A stretch of DNA of 64,000 nucleotides from JABFXC01 sp045804265 (GTDB taxonomy: Bacteria; Gemmatimonadota; Gemmatimonadetes; Gemmatimonadales; Gemmatimonadaceae), in contig JBJMNK010000021.1 in the NCBI GenBank assembly GCA_045804265.1, positions 1 through 64,000 on the forward strand, written 5' to 3'. The notes beneath the pieces are model-generated. The model was not told where the DNA came from. It saw only the letters and a program-made list of their open reading frames with translations, and did not search any database. Of this stretch, positions 56,153 to 63,848 are shown in pieces (position 1 is the first letter of the stretch; each line of letters starts with the position of its first letter). The translations under genes and the position numbers were made by a program.

Positions 56153-57747
56153 TGTCGAGCGACTCCGGCAGCACCCGTACCGACGCGACGATCCGCGGCA
56201 CGGCCGACGACTGCACGCTGGTCCTCATTGGAGCGTTAGGCGATCTCGCGCGGCGCAAGCTCTATCCCGCCCTTTACCGGCTCGCCCAGGATGAGCTCCT
56301 CGGAGCGAACTTCCGCCTGCTCGGCGTCGATCGGGTGGAGGACGACGACGCCGGCTACGTCAAGGCGATCGGCGAATCGCTCGCCACCGCCGACGATACC
56401 GGTGGCGCGGTCGATCCTGCCGGGCTGGCGCGGCTGACCCGCGGGGCGCGATACATCCGCGGCGACCTCACCGATCCGGCGCTCTATGCGAGCATCAACA
56501 ACGCGCTCGGCGGGATCGAGGCGGAGGGCGGGTCGCGCAACCGGATGTTCTACCTCGCGATCCCACCGAGCCTCTTTCTCCGCGTCGTCGAGTCGCTGTC
56601 GACGAGTGGCGCCGCGCCACGCACGAACCCGAGCGAGGAATTGCAGGACGGTCCGTGGGCACGGCTCATCATCGAGAAGCCGTTCGGGCGCGACCTGCTC
56701 AGCGGGCGGCTGCTCAATACGGAGCTGCTCGCCAGGTTCGCCGAGCCGCAGCTCTATCGGATCGACCACTACCTCGGCAAGGAGACGGTCCAGAATATCC
56801 TCGCCTTCAGGTTCGCCAATGCCATCTTCGAGCCGCTCTGGAATCGCGGCTCGATCGCCAGCATCCAGATCACCGCCGCTGAAACAGTCGGCGTCGAGTC
56901 GCGCGGTGGTTATTACGAGGAAGCCGGTGTCGTCCGCGACATGTTTCAGAACCACCTGATGCAGCTCCTCGCGACCACCGCGATGGAGCCGCCAGGCGCG
57001 ATGACGGCGACGGCCGTCCGCGACGAGAAGGTCAAGCTGCTTCGCGCCGTGAGGCGCTTCGACGAGCTCGCGCTGCACGAGCATGTCGTATTCGGCCAGT
57101 ACGGCGCCGGCGTCGTGGACGGTGTGCGCGTTCCCGCGTACCGCAGCGAGCCCGCGGTCGCGCCCGAGAGCACGACGCCGACGTACGCCGCCATTCGCGT
57201 CTTCGTCGACAACTGGAGGTGGGAGGGCGTTCCGTTCTACCTGCGCAGCGGAAAGCGACTGACAAAGCGTGTCTCTGAAATCGCGATCCGCTTCCGCCGC
57301 GCCCCGGGTGTCCTCTGGCCACGGGCCGCGCGCCGGACCATGGATGCGAACGAGCTCGTCGTGCGAATCCAGCCGGACGAAGGGATCACCCTCGGATTTC
57401 AGGCCAAACGCCCCGGCGCCGCGCTGTCGCTCACGCCGCAGATGGAGCTCTCTCCAGTTCGAATGCGCTTCTCCTACGCCGAGGATTTTGGTGGGGCGCC
57501 GGGCCCCGCCTACGAGACGCTTCTGCTCGACGCGATGCTCGGTGACGCGACGCTGTTCGCGCGCAGCGACGAGGTCGAGCAGGCCTGGTCGATCGTGGAC
57601 CCGATCGTCGCCTCGGCCAGCGACGGGCGCCAACCCGAGCCATACGCCGCGGGTACTGACGGTCCGATCGCGGCGAACGCCCTGCTGGCGGCCGATGGAG
57701 CGTTCTGGCGTGGGCTCGCGACCGGGTTGCCCGCGGGCCGCGGCTAG
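56152..57747 (+). CDS. zwf: Glucose-6-phosphate 1-dehydrogenase
   Basis: This 531-residue dehydrogenase oxidises glucose-6-phosphate to 6-phosphogluconolactone, making NADPH. Motifs include GALGDLARRKLYPALYRL (usually GASGDL), the catalytic site RIDHYLGKETVQN and EKPFGRDL. Substrate region DMFQNHLMQLL and LRSGKRL follow. The start ATG 56152 overlaps the gnd stop. The 6-phosphogluconolactonase between these two steps is not present here. An octamer lies at 56234, making the Leu-Gly of GALGD. The gene order gnd-zwf and the glucokinase near the window start fit an active pentose phosphate route. Confidence 0.96.
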   Translation: MSSDSGSTRTDATIRGTADDCTLVLIGALGDLARRKLYPALYRLAQDELLGANFRLLGVDRVEDDDAGYVKAIGESLATADDTGGAVDPAGLARLTRGARYIRGDLTDPALYASINNALGGIEAEGGSRNRMFYLAIPPSLFLRVVESLSTSGAAPRTNPSEELQDGPWARLIIEKPFGRDLLSGRLLNTELLARFAEPQLYRIDHYLGKETVQNILAFRFANAIFEPLWNRGSIASIQITAAETVGVESRGGYYEEAGVVRDMFQNHLMQLLATTAMEPPGAMTATAVRDEKVKLLRAVRRFDELALHEHVVFGQYGAGVVDGVRVPAYRSEPAVAPESTTPTYAAIRVFVDNWRWEGVPFYLRSGKRLTKRVSEIAIRFRRAPGVLWPRAARRTMDANELVVRIQPDEGITLGFQAKRPGAALSLTPQMELSPVRMRFSYAEDFGGAPGPAYETLLLDAMLGDATLFARSDEVEQAWSIVDPIVASASDGRQPEPYAAGTDGPIAANALLAADGAFWRGLATGLPAGRG

Positions 57748-57796
57748 GGCAGCCCGATCTCCCCGTCAGGCGCGGTCATCGCGACCGCGTCCGCCG

Positions 57797-59239
57797 TTAG
57801 GCCTCACGCGCGAAATCGACGAATCCCTTTGCCACGTCGGTGCCGAGCAGCCGCACACGGGTGCGATCGCCGACGTCGAGCCGCTCGAAGCCGCGGACGA
57901 CGCGACCCTCGACTGGTGGGTGCAGCAGGCGGACGAACACTCCCTTCGGCGTGTCGCCGGTGACGATCGCGTCGAACGTCTCGCCTGTGCGTGGCGCCAG
58001 CAGCGCCGCGCCGGCCATCTTCCGCACCTCGCGCTCGGCGACGCGGCCCTCGTCCTCCATCTTCGTGCAGTGCGCGGCGATCTCGGTGAGCTCGGCCACC
58101 GAGTACGGCGAGGGCGCACCGGCGATCACTGCCTTGAGCTGGCGCTGCGTCACGAGGTCGGCGTAGCGACGGTTAGGCGCGGTCGAATGCGCGTAGTCGT
58201 CGACGGCCAGGCCGAAGTGTCCCTGCTGTTCTCCGCCCGGCACCTCGACGTCGTACTCGCCCGCGCCGAGCAGCTTGACGATCGTCAGCGACAGGTCGGC
58301 GAATCGTTCGGGGGCCGCCTTCCGCCGTGCGGCGAGGAACTGCGACAGCGCCTTGGCGTCGGGATCGGGAGGCAGCGTCACCCCATCGGAAGCCGCGAGC
58401 GCCACGATGCGAGGCCACCGCTTCGGCGCCTTGACCACGCGCCGGATCGAGGCCACTCCGCGCGCTTCGAGAAACGTCGCGACCGCGCTGTTGGTCGCGA
58501 TCATGAAGTCCTCGATGAGCTCTCGCGCAACCGACTTGTGCACGAGCGAGATGTCCACGACGCGGCCGTTCACCGCGACTGTGTTGGCTTCGATGGTCTC
58601 CAGGTCGAGTGCACCGTGCTCATGACGCAGCTCGCGCAGGCGCTTCGCGGCTTCGTCCTGCAGCCGCAGCTGGTCGGCGAGCTCGGGGATCGCCGTTATC
58701 GGTCGCGGGGGGGGAGCTGCATTGGAGAGCCATGCGCCGACAGCCTCGTACGCCATCTTCGCCCGATTGCGCACGACCGCGCGAAACACGTCGGCCGGCG
58801 CGACTGCGCCCGATGCATCGATCGTGAGCGACACGACCATCGCCGCCCGTGTCTCGCCTTCGACGAGCGACGTCAGGTCGGTCGACAGTCGCTCGGGAAG
58901 CATCGGGAACGTGGTGACACCGGTGTACACGGACGTCGTGTTCTGCGCTGCATGCCGGTCGAGCGCCGAGTCCTTCGGGACGTAGGCGTCGACGTCGGCC
59001 ACCGCGAGCAGGACGCGGATCGCACCGTTCGCCAGACGTTCGGCGTACTCCAGCTGATCGAGGTCGCGCGTCTCGGTGTTGTCGATCGACGACCACAGCA
59101 GCCCGGTGAGGTCACGGGCGCCAGCGCCTAACGCTTCCGGGGCCAGCGGCGACAGCCCGGTTTCGTCCGGCGTCTCGACAGTGAAACTGTGCGCGGCGAC
59201 CACCGCCCTGGCGGCATCGCGAAGATCGATCGGGCTCAC
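57797..59239 (-). CDS. RNB-domain exoribonuclease (RNase II/R family)
   Basis: This 480-residue enzyme degrades single-stranded RNA 3' to 5'. The RNB core shows SSIDNTETRDLDQLEYAERL-like acidic cluster (Asp residues in DNTETRDLDQ), LLAVADVDAYVP, NTTSVYTGVTTFPMLPERLS and STAPNRRYADLVTQRQL. A short S1-like C-terminal domain (TGDTPKGVFVRLLHP, LDVGDRTRVRLLGTD) completes it. There is no large N-terminal cold-shock region, so it is shorter than E. coli RNase II. I choose GTG 59239; a TTG at 59287 is possible. The TAA stop lies in an octamer. It is downstream of the rpsU terminator. Confidence 0.9.
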   Translation of the reverse strand: MSPIDLRDAARAVVAAHSFTVETPDETGLSPLAPEALGAGARDLTGLLWSSIDNTETRDLDQLEYAERLANGAIRVLLAVADVDAYVPKDSALDRHAAQNTTSVYTGVTTFPMLPERLSTDLTSLVEGETRAAMVVSLTIDASGAVAPADVFRAVVRNRAKMAYEAVGAWLSNAAPPPRPITAIPELADQLRLQDEAAKRLRELRHEHGALDLETIEANTVAVNGRVVDISLVHKSVARELIEDFMIATNSAVATFLEARGVASIRRVVKAPKRWPRIVALAASDGVTLPPDPDAKALSQFLAARRKAAPERFADLSLTIVKLLGAGEYDVEVPGGEQQGHFGLAVDDYAHSTAPNRRYADLVTQRQLKAVIAGAPSPYSVAELTEIAAHCTKMEDEGRVAEREVRKMAGAALLAPRTGETFDAIVTGDTPKGVFVRLLHPPVEGRVVRGFERLDVGDRTRVRLLGTDVAKGFVDFAREA

Positions 59240-59287
59240 TCGCGCGGTGACATCGGATGCGAATGCTGCGGGTGGGTGACAATGCAA

Positions 59288-59322
59288 AGCGACGCGCGTG
59301 ACTCGAAGTCACGCGCGTCGCT
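59288..59322 (-). terminator. Terminator hairpin after rpsU (16-bp perfect stem)
   Basis: AGCGACGCGCGTGACT, a CGA loop and the exact complement follow the rpsU stop, and TTTGCATT comes next on the minus strand. It should end the csp-rpsU transcript ahead of the ribonuclease gene. Confidence 0.88.
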
Positions 59323-59336
59323 CGGGGTACTTCTGG

Positions 59337-59522
59337 CTACTCCTTGCCGGAGCGCTTGCGGCGCCGTGCTTCGGCCGCCTTCAGCTGGCGGGCCTCACTC
59401 GGCTTCACGTAGTGACGCTTGCGGCGGAGATCCTTCAGGATCCCGGAGCGGAGCATCTTCTTCTTGAAGGCCTTGAGCGCCCAGTCCAGTCGGTCGCTCT
59501 CTTCGAGAATTACTTCGATCAT
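59337..59522 (-). CDS. rpsU: 30S ribosomal protein S21
   Basis: This 61-residue basic protein matches S21: MIEVILEESDRLDWALKAFK, KKMLRSGILKDLRRKRHYVK and a Lys/Arg tail. S21 joins the small subunit late and aids initiation. GGAG precedes ATG 59522 by six bases. It begins 18 bp after the csp gene, so cold-shock protein and S21 are made from one message. A strong hairpin follows. Confidence 0.97.
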   Translation of the reverse strand: MIEVILEESDRLDWALKAFKKKMLRSGILKDLRRKRHYVKPSEARQLKAAEARRRKRSGKE

Positions 59523-59540
59523 GAACGCTCCGGTTGGTAA

Positions 59541-59747
59541 TTACGCCTTGGCGACGTTCTCGGCCGACGGACCCTTCGCGCCCTGCACCATGTCGAACTC
59601 CACACGGTCGCCCTCGACGAGGGACTTGAAGCCGTTCCCCTGGATCGCCGAGTAGTGCACGAAGCAATCCTTGGAGCCGCCCTCAGGCGTGATGAAACCG
59701 AAACCCTTCGCGTCGTTGAACCACTTCACTGTGCCGGTAGTACGCAT
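59541..59747 (-). CDS. Cold-shock protein (CspA family)
   Basis: This 68-residue OB-fold protein has both nucleic-acid-binding motifs, KGFGFI (RNP1) and FVHYSAI (RNP2), along with TVKWFNDAKG and VEFDMVQGAKGPSAENV. It binds single-stranded RNA/DNA and melts structure at low temperature. A CGGAG ribosome site is eight bases before ATG 59747. The promoter lies about 130 bp upstream, leaving a long leader, as in other cold-shock genes where it controls temperature response. rpsU follows in the same operon. Confidence 0.97.
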   Translation of the reverse strand: MRTTGTVKWFNDAKGFGFITPEGGSKDCFVHYSAIQGNGFKSLVEGDRVEFDMVQGAKGPSAENVAKA

Positions 59748-59881
59748 TGCCGTTCTCCGAAAAATGTCTGTGCTCGGAGTCCGGTAATGCCGTCCCGCCG
59801 ATCACGTCCCGACGCAAGAACTTCTCGCGCCGCGTCCGCACGAATCCGTGCGGGTCGCACCGGTATCCGATGCGAACCCTG

Positions 59882-59911
59882 AATATAGCGGTGATGCGGC
59901 GCACGCGTCAA
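59882..59911 (-). promoter_or_regulatory. Sigma70-like promoter of csp-rpsU
   Basis: On the minus strand, TTGACG (59911-59906) and TATATT (59887-59882) are 18 bp apart. The predicted start near 59875 leaves a ~130-base leader before csp. The leader contains the small hairpin CGCACG-AATC-CGTGCG. Confidence 0.68.
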
Positions 59912-59989
59912 CAGGGTGCTGCACCTGGGGAGCAACCGCGCTGTGTCGGGCGGGCTCGCACCCGGGCGCCGTGCACGCCACCGCCGCGA

Positions 59990-61465
59990 CTACTTCCAGC
60001 ACTCCACCAGCACGGTCACCTGGCGCCCGATGTCACCCACGTCGGCGTTGCTGCGTGTCGCCGCCGACGGCGCGGTGCGGAAGGCCACGCCCTCGGACTT
60101 GAGGAAATCCTTCGCCACGAACGCCTTTACCGCGAAGTTCACGTTCTGCGGAATGTCCCCCGTCTCGTCGGCGACGAGCTTCGCGTTCAGCTTCGTCACC
60201 ACCACGCCAACGACATTGCCGGCCAGGTCGAACAGCGCGCCGCCACTGCTCCCCGGCTGAACCGGTGCGCTCATCTGGAGCACGTGCAAGTCGTTGTACA
60301 ATCCGGCCAGTGCGTTGACGGTGCCCGTCGAGACGTTGACCTGGTCGGCGAGAAGGCCGTTGAGCGGATATCCGACCGCGACCACGTCGTCGCCCGGCCG
60401 CACCGCCGGATCGTCGCGGAACGTGACGACCGGGCCTGATGGCAGCCGCGTCTCGAGCAGCGCGAGATCGTCGTCGCGATCGAGCGCGTGCACGATCGCT
60501 GGACGAGATTCACCGCCGGCAACTCGTACCTTCAGCGCGCTGCACCCGCGCACGACGTGCTTGTTGGTCAGGACGAATCCGCGTTCGCGCGAGACGACGA
60601 AGCCGGAACCAGAGCTCGATGAGCCGCGCGCGAACGCGCTGATCGTTCCGTTCTCCGGCCCCGGGCGCGATGCACTCGCCGGGCCGCTCGTCTCGGCCGC
60701 GAGGCTATCGCCGCGCCCTGCGACGGGCGCCGCCTCGGAACGTGGAGCAATAGCCTCCGCAACCGGTGTCCGCTGTGGCCCGACGACCGACATCAGGCGT
60801 TCCCATTTCTTCCGCTCATCAGGTCGCCGGTCGAAGTAGCCCGGATCGCGACGCAGCGCTTCCTCCCAGTAGGAGGCGGCGTCGATTCCGCGATCGAGGT
60901 CGAGCGACACGAGCGCGAGCGCGCCCCAGGTCGTCGGATCGCTCGCGTCGAGTCGGGCTGCCTCGCGCAGTGAGCGAAGCGCTTCCTGCTGGCGCCCGAG
61001 CGATTGGAGAACCAGTCCCGCGCCGTGAGCGGCGAACGCTGACGACGGCGCGAGTCGCTGCGCGTTCCGGTACGCCTGCAGCGCGTCGTCGGGCCTGCCT
61101 AACGTTGCGAGCACGTGGCCGAGATTGGCGTAGCCGACGGCGTCGGCCGGACGCTGGGCGATGTAGTCCTGGTAGGACTGCTGCGCCGCCCGCCCTCGGC
61201 CCAGCCCTTCCTGCGCGTTGCCGATACCGAGCAGCGCCGTCGACTCGGCGGGGTTGTCACGATGCAGCGCTTCGAATTCGCTGAGCGCGAGCTTGTATTG
61301 TCCCGCGGCGAGCAGAGTCTCGCCGCGCGAAAGCGCGTCGGCAGCGATCGGCGCCTGCGCGAGCAACGGCGCCGCGAACGTGAAGACAGCGAAGATCGCG
61401 AGGGCAGCAAGGGTCTTGCGACTGGCGCCGGTCTGGCGGGCGCGGAGCGAGCGGGGGGTATACAT
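59990..61465 (-). CDS. TPR protein with C-terminal trypsin-like (HtrA-type) protease
   Basis: This 491-residue exported protein has a signal peptide (LAALAIFAVFTFAAPLLAQA). A TPR array follows at about 45-200 (ALSRGETLLAAGQYKLALSE, PADAVGYANLGHVLATLGRP, PSSAFAAHGAGLVLQSLGRQ). A chymotrypsin-like protease domain comes next at about 285-460. The catalytic triad is readable: His in VLTNKHVVRG, Asp in DRDDDLALLE and Ser in QPGSSGGALF. There is no PDZ domain, unlike DegP. It probably degrades or scaffolds misfolded envelope proteins in the periplasm. It is divergent from rplS, with a 228-bp gap between. Confidence 0.9.
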   Translation of the reverse strand: MYTPRSLRARQTGASRKTLAALAIFAVFTFAAPLLAQAPIAADALSRGETLLAAGQYKLALSEFEALHRDNPAESTALLGIGNAQEGLGRGRAAQQSYQDYIAQRPADAVGYANLGHVLATLGRPDDALQAYRNAQRLAPSSAFAAHGAGLVLQSLGRQQEALRSLREAARLDASDPTTWGALALVSLDLDRGIDAASYWEEALRRDPGYFDRRPDERKKWERLMSVVGPQRTPVAEAIAPRSEAAPVAGRGDSLAAETSGPASASRPGPENGTISAFARGSSSSGSGFVVSRERGFVLTNKHVVRGCSALKVRVAGGESRPAIVHALDRDDDLALLETRLPSGPVVTFRDDPAVRPGDDVVAVGYPLNGLLADQVNVSTGTVNALAGLYNDLHVLQMSAPVQPGSSGGALFDLAGNVVGVVVTKLNAKLVADETGDIPQNVNFAVKAFVAKDFLKSEGVAFRTAPSAATRSNADVGDIGRQVTVLVECWK

Positions 61466-61693
61466 CGAGGGTCCTCCCCCGGGCGCCGGCAGGCCGCCTG
61501 CATGGCGCCGCGCGTCGCTTCGTGAATCGGTCGCCCGGATATGGAAAAGACTGATTGCAGAGCCCGCTGGTCACGCTGCCTTGCCTTCGACGCCGGCTAC
61601 CGGTTATCTTCTTCGGTCTCTGGCACTTGCCGTCACAATCGCCGTCCTTCGGCCGTCACCTAACTGGGCCTGTCCCCCGGCTCCGAGCGTCAT

Positions 61694-62071
61694 ATGCACC
61701 CCTTCATCGAAACTCAGAAAGAATGGCTGCGCACGAACATCCCGCCCTTCCGGGCCGGCGACACGGTGCGCGTGAACGTGCGAGTCCGTGAAGGCGAGAA
61801 GGAGCGTCTGCAGGCGTTCGAAGGCGTGTGCATCGCCCGTCGTGGCAGCGGAGTCAGCGAGACGTTCACCGTCCGCAAGATCTCGAACGGCGTCGGCGTC
61901 GAGCGCATCTTCCCGGTGCATAGCCCGATGATCGGTGAGCTGTCCGTGGTGCGACGCGGCCGCGTGCGCCGTGCGAAGCTCTACTACCTCCGCCACCTCA
62001 CCGGCAAGGCGACGCGCATCAAGGAGAAGAAGGTTCGCGTCGCGGTTCCCGCGACGGGCAGCGCGGAGTAG
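61694..62071 (+). CDS. rplS: 50S ribosomal protein L19
   Basis: This 125-residue protein matches L19, near the 30S-50S interface: FRAGDTVRVNVRVREGEKER, LQAFEGVCIARRGSGVSETF, TVRKISNGVGVERIFPVHSP and RAKLYYLRHLTGKATRIKEK. Length is normal. rnhB follows after 46 bp on the same strand, an arrangement seen in many bacteria. No trmD or rimM is present upstream. The 228-bp space before the gene contains no ORF; it holds the divergent promoters, but I could not place boxes with confidence. Confidence 0.97.
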   Translation: MHPFIETQKEWLRTNIPPFRAGDTVRVNVRVREGEKERLQAFEGVCIARRGSGVSETFTVRKISNGVGVERIFPVHSPMIGELSVVRRGRVRRAKLYYLRHLTGKATRIKEKKVRVAVPATGSAE

Positions 62072-62117
62072 GGAGCACCACCGCAGTGGCGGCGGGCCGG
62101 CGCGCCTCCCGCAAGCG

Positions 62118-62864
62118 ATGGAGCACGTTCGAGCGCGACGCGCGCGCCGGACATGGCCCCTGATCGCCGGAATCGATGAAGTCGGACGGGGCCCGCTCGC
62201 GGGCCCCGTCGTCGCATGCGCCGTCATCATGCCTCCCGACTCGCGCGCCATCAACGGCGTCGACGACTCGAAGGCGTTAGGCGCCGCCGAGCGCGCGCGG
62301 CTCGCGGTGAAGATCCGCGAGCGCGCGATCTGCTTCGGGCTCGGCGCCGCCTCGGTCCGCGAGATCGACCGCGTCAATATCTACCACGCCACCGTCCTCG
62401 CGATGCGCCGCGCGCTCGGCCGACTTCGCGAGCCGCCCGACCACGTGCTCGTCGATGGCCGCGAGATCCGCACCCTCGCCGTCCCGCACACCGCGATCGT
62501 CGGCGGCGATCGACGCTGCTACAGCATCGCCTGTGCCTCGATCCTGGCGAAGGTCACCCGCGACCGCCTGATGTCCGCGCTGGCTCGGCGCTATCCCGAC
62601 TACCGTTGGGAGACCAACGTCGGCTACGGCACGCCCGAGCACTGGACACGCGTCCACGAGCACGGGCTGTCGCCGCATCACCGTCGCACCTTCGTGAAGT
62701 CGCGGCAACTCGCGCTCGACTTCGACGCGGAGCTCGGAGCGGATTTTCCCGTTGAGCTGTCTGCCGATGTCGTGGCCGACGCTCTGTCACCGATTCCGGC
62801 GATTGTCCCGTCTGCGCCTGATGATGTCGCGAGCGACCTTCCCTACTTCCCCGACGCGCGATGA
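62118..62864 (+). CDS. rnhB: Ribonuclease HII
   Basis: This 248-residue enzyme nicks RNA in RNA-DNA hybrids and starts removal of misincorporated ribonucleotides. The active-site acidic residues are in AGIDEVGRGPLAGPVV (DE), VDGREI and YSIACASILAKVTRDRLM. Conserved NVGYGTPEH and GLSPHHRRTFVKS close the domain. About 35 residues at the C-terminus are an extra acidic/Ala/Pro tail. ATG 62118 is used. The end overlaps the SDR gene by four bases. An octamer lies at 62275. Confidence 0.95.
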   Translation: MEHVRARRARRTWPLIAGIDEVGRGPLAGPVVACAVIMPPDSRAINGVDDSKALGAAERARLAVKIRERAICFGLGAASVREIDRVNIYHATVLAMRRALGRLREPPDHVLVDGREIRTLAVPHTAIVGGDRRCYSIACASILAKVTRDRLMSALARRYPDYRWETNVGYGTPEHWTRVHEHGLSPHHRRTFVKSRQLALDFDAELGADFPVELSADVVADALSPIPAIVPSAPDDVASDLPYFPDAR

Positions 62865-63733
62865 CCGACGCCTTCAGCAAGAGCGTCAACCTCGAGCGGC
62901 CCGTCTTCCGCGACGGGCTTCTCGAGGGCCAGGTCGCGATCGTGACTGGCGGCGGGACCGGCATCGGGCTCGGTATCGCGCAGCTTCTCGCGCGACTCGG
63001 ATCGCACGTCGTCGTTGCCAGCCGTAAGCCGGAGCACGTCGAGGCTGCGGCAAAGGCCATGCGCGACGCCGGCTGGTCGGCGTCGGCCGAAACCGTGGAT
63101 GTCCGCGAGCCCGAGCAGATTCAGGCCATGGTGGCTCGCGTCGCGGCCGACCGCGGACGGATCGACCTGCTGGTCAACAACGCCGCCGGCAACTTCTACG
63201 CGCCGTCCGAGACGCTCTCGCCTAACGCGTGGCGCTCGGTCGTAGAGATCGATCTCTTCGGCACTTTCTTCTGCTCGCAGGCGGTGCTGCCGGTGATGAA
63301 GCGGCAGGGCGGCGGGCGCATCGTCAGCATCTCGATGACGCTCCACTACCGTGGCTGGCCGTTGATGGCGCATGCGACCGCGGCGAAGGCCGGGATCGAC
63401 GCGTTGACACGCACGCTCGCGCTCGAGTGGGCGCCTTACGGCGTCCGCATCAACGCGATCGCGCCGGGCCCGATCCCGACCGAGGGAGTGCGGAAGGCGT
63501 TCACGCCCCCGCCGACGGCGAGCGGGCAGGTTCCCGACGTCTTCGCCGTCGAGCAGGCGATGGCGAACTACGCGAAGAAAGCGATCCCGGCGGGCCGGTG
63601 GGGCACGCCGGGCGATATCGCGAACATGGTGGCCTTCCTCGCCTCGCCAGCCGGCGAGTGGATCACCGGCGCGATCCTCGTCGTCGACGGCGGGGAGTGG
63701 CTGGCGAAGAATCCATCACCGCAGGCACGTTAG
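62861..63733 (+). CDS. SDR-family 2,4-dienoyl-CoA reductase-like enzyme
   Basis: This 290-residue oxidoreductase has the SDR cofactor motif GGGTGIGLGIA and NNAAGNFYAP. The latter, with SMTLHYRGWPLMAHATAAKA, WAPYGVRINAIAPGP and the C-terminal ITGAILVVDGGEWL, resembles NADPH-dependent 2,4-dienoyl-CoA reductases or enoyl-CoA reductases. The usual YxxxK Tyr is absent (HATAAK), as in the dienoyl-CoA reductase group, where another residue takes its place. It probably acts in unsaturated fatty acid oxidation. It overlaps rnhB by four bases. The TAG stop is formed by an octamer copy. Confidence 0.85.
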   Translation: MTDAFSKSVNLERPVFRDGLLEGQVAIVTGGGTGIGLGIAQLLARLGSHVVVASRKPEHVEAAAKAMRDAGWSASAETVDVREPEQIQAMVARVAADRGRIDLLVNNAAGNFYAPSETLSPNAWRSVVEIDLFGTFFCSQAVLPVMKRQGGGRIVSISMTLHYRGWPLMAHATAAKAGIDALTRTLALEWAPYGVRINAIAPGPIPTEGVRKAFTPPPTASGQVPDVFAVEQAMANYAKKAIPAGRWGTPGDIANMVAFLASPAGEWITGAILVVDGGEWLAKNPSPQAR

Positions 63734-63848
63734 GCGCTGACGTCAGGCGGCCGTCTCACGTCCGGGCGTTGGGCGACGGCGGCGGACGTTAGGCAGCGAC
63801 GACGGTCGCGATCGATCCCGTCAGGACGCTGCGCCAGCGCACGGCGGA

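Larger units (their letters stand above)
885..63794. repeat. Highly iterated octamer CGTTAGGC (47 exact copies)
   Basis: Plus-strand CGTTAGGC starts: 885, 1888, 7620, 8024, 11970, 16923, 19277, 25109, 25892, 26276, 28934, 29778, 31496, 40258, 41639, 45874, 47653, 50026, 50581, 56234, 57795, 62275, 63728, 63787. GCCTAACG starts: 9552, 10472, 11407, 15060, 15453, 16506, 18043, 32047, 32174, 32290, 32749, 34156, 34552, 36054, 36675, 37459, 44675, 50045, 51929, 52832, 59126, 61097, 63220. Near copies differ in one base, at about 13338, 13978, 14420, 15249, 39493 and 58172. Nearly every TTAGG or CCTAA in the window belongs to this family. I counted by eye, so a few may be missed. Confidence 0.9.

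Noticed and set aside
61619..61630. CACCTAACTG upstream of rplS as a near copy
   Set aside because: Differs from GCCTAACG at both ends; kept out of the count.
885..63794. Octamer as a Chi, KOPS or AIMS site
   Set aside because: Those motifs are strongly strand-biased along a replichore; here the orientations are nearly equal, with local runs that follow gene strand.
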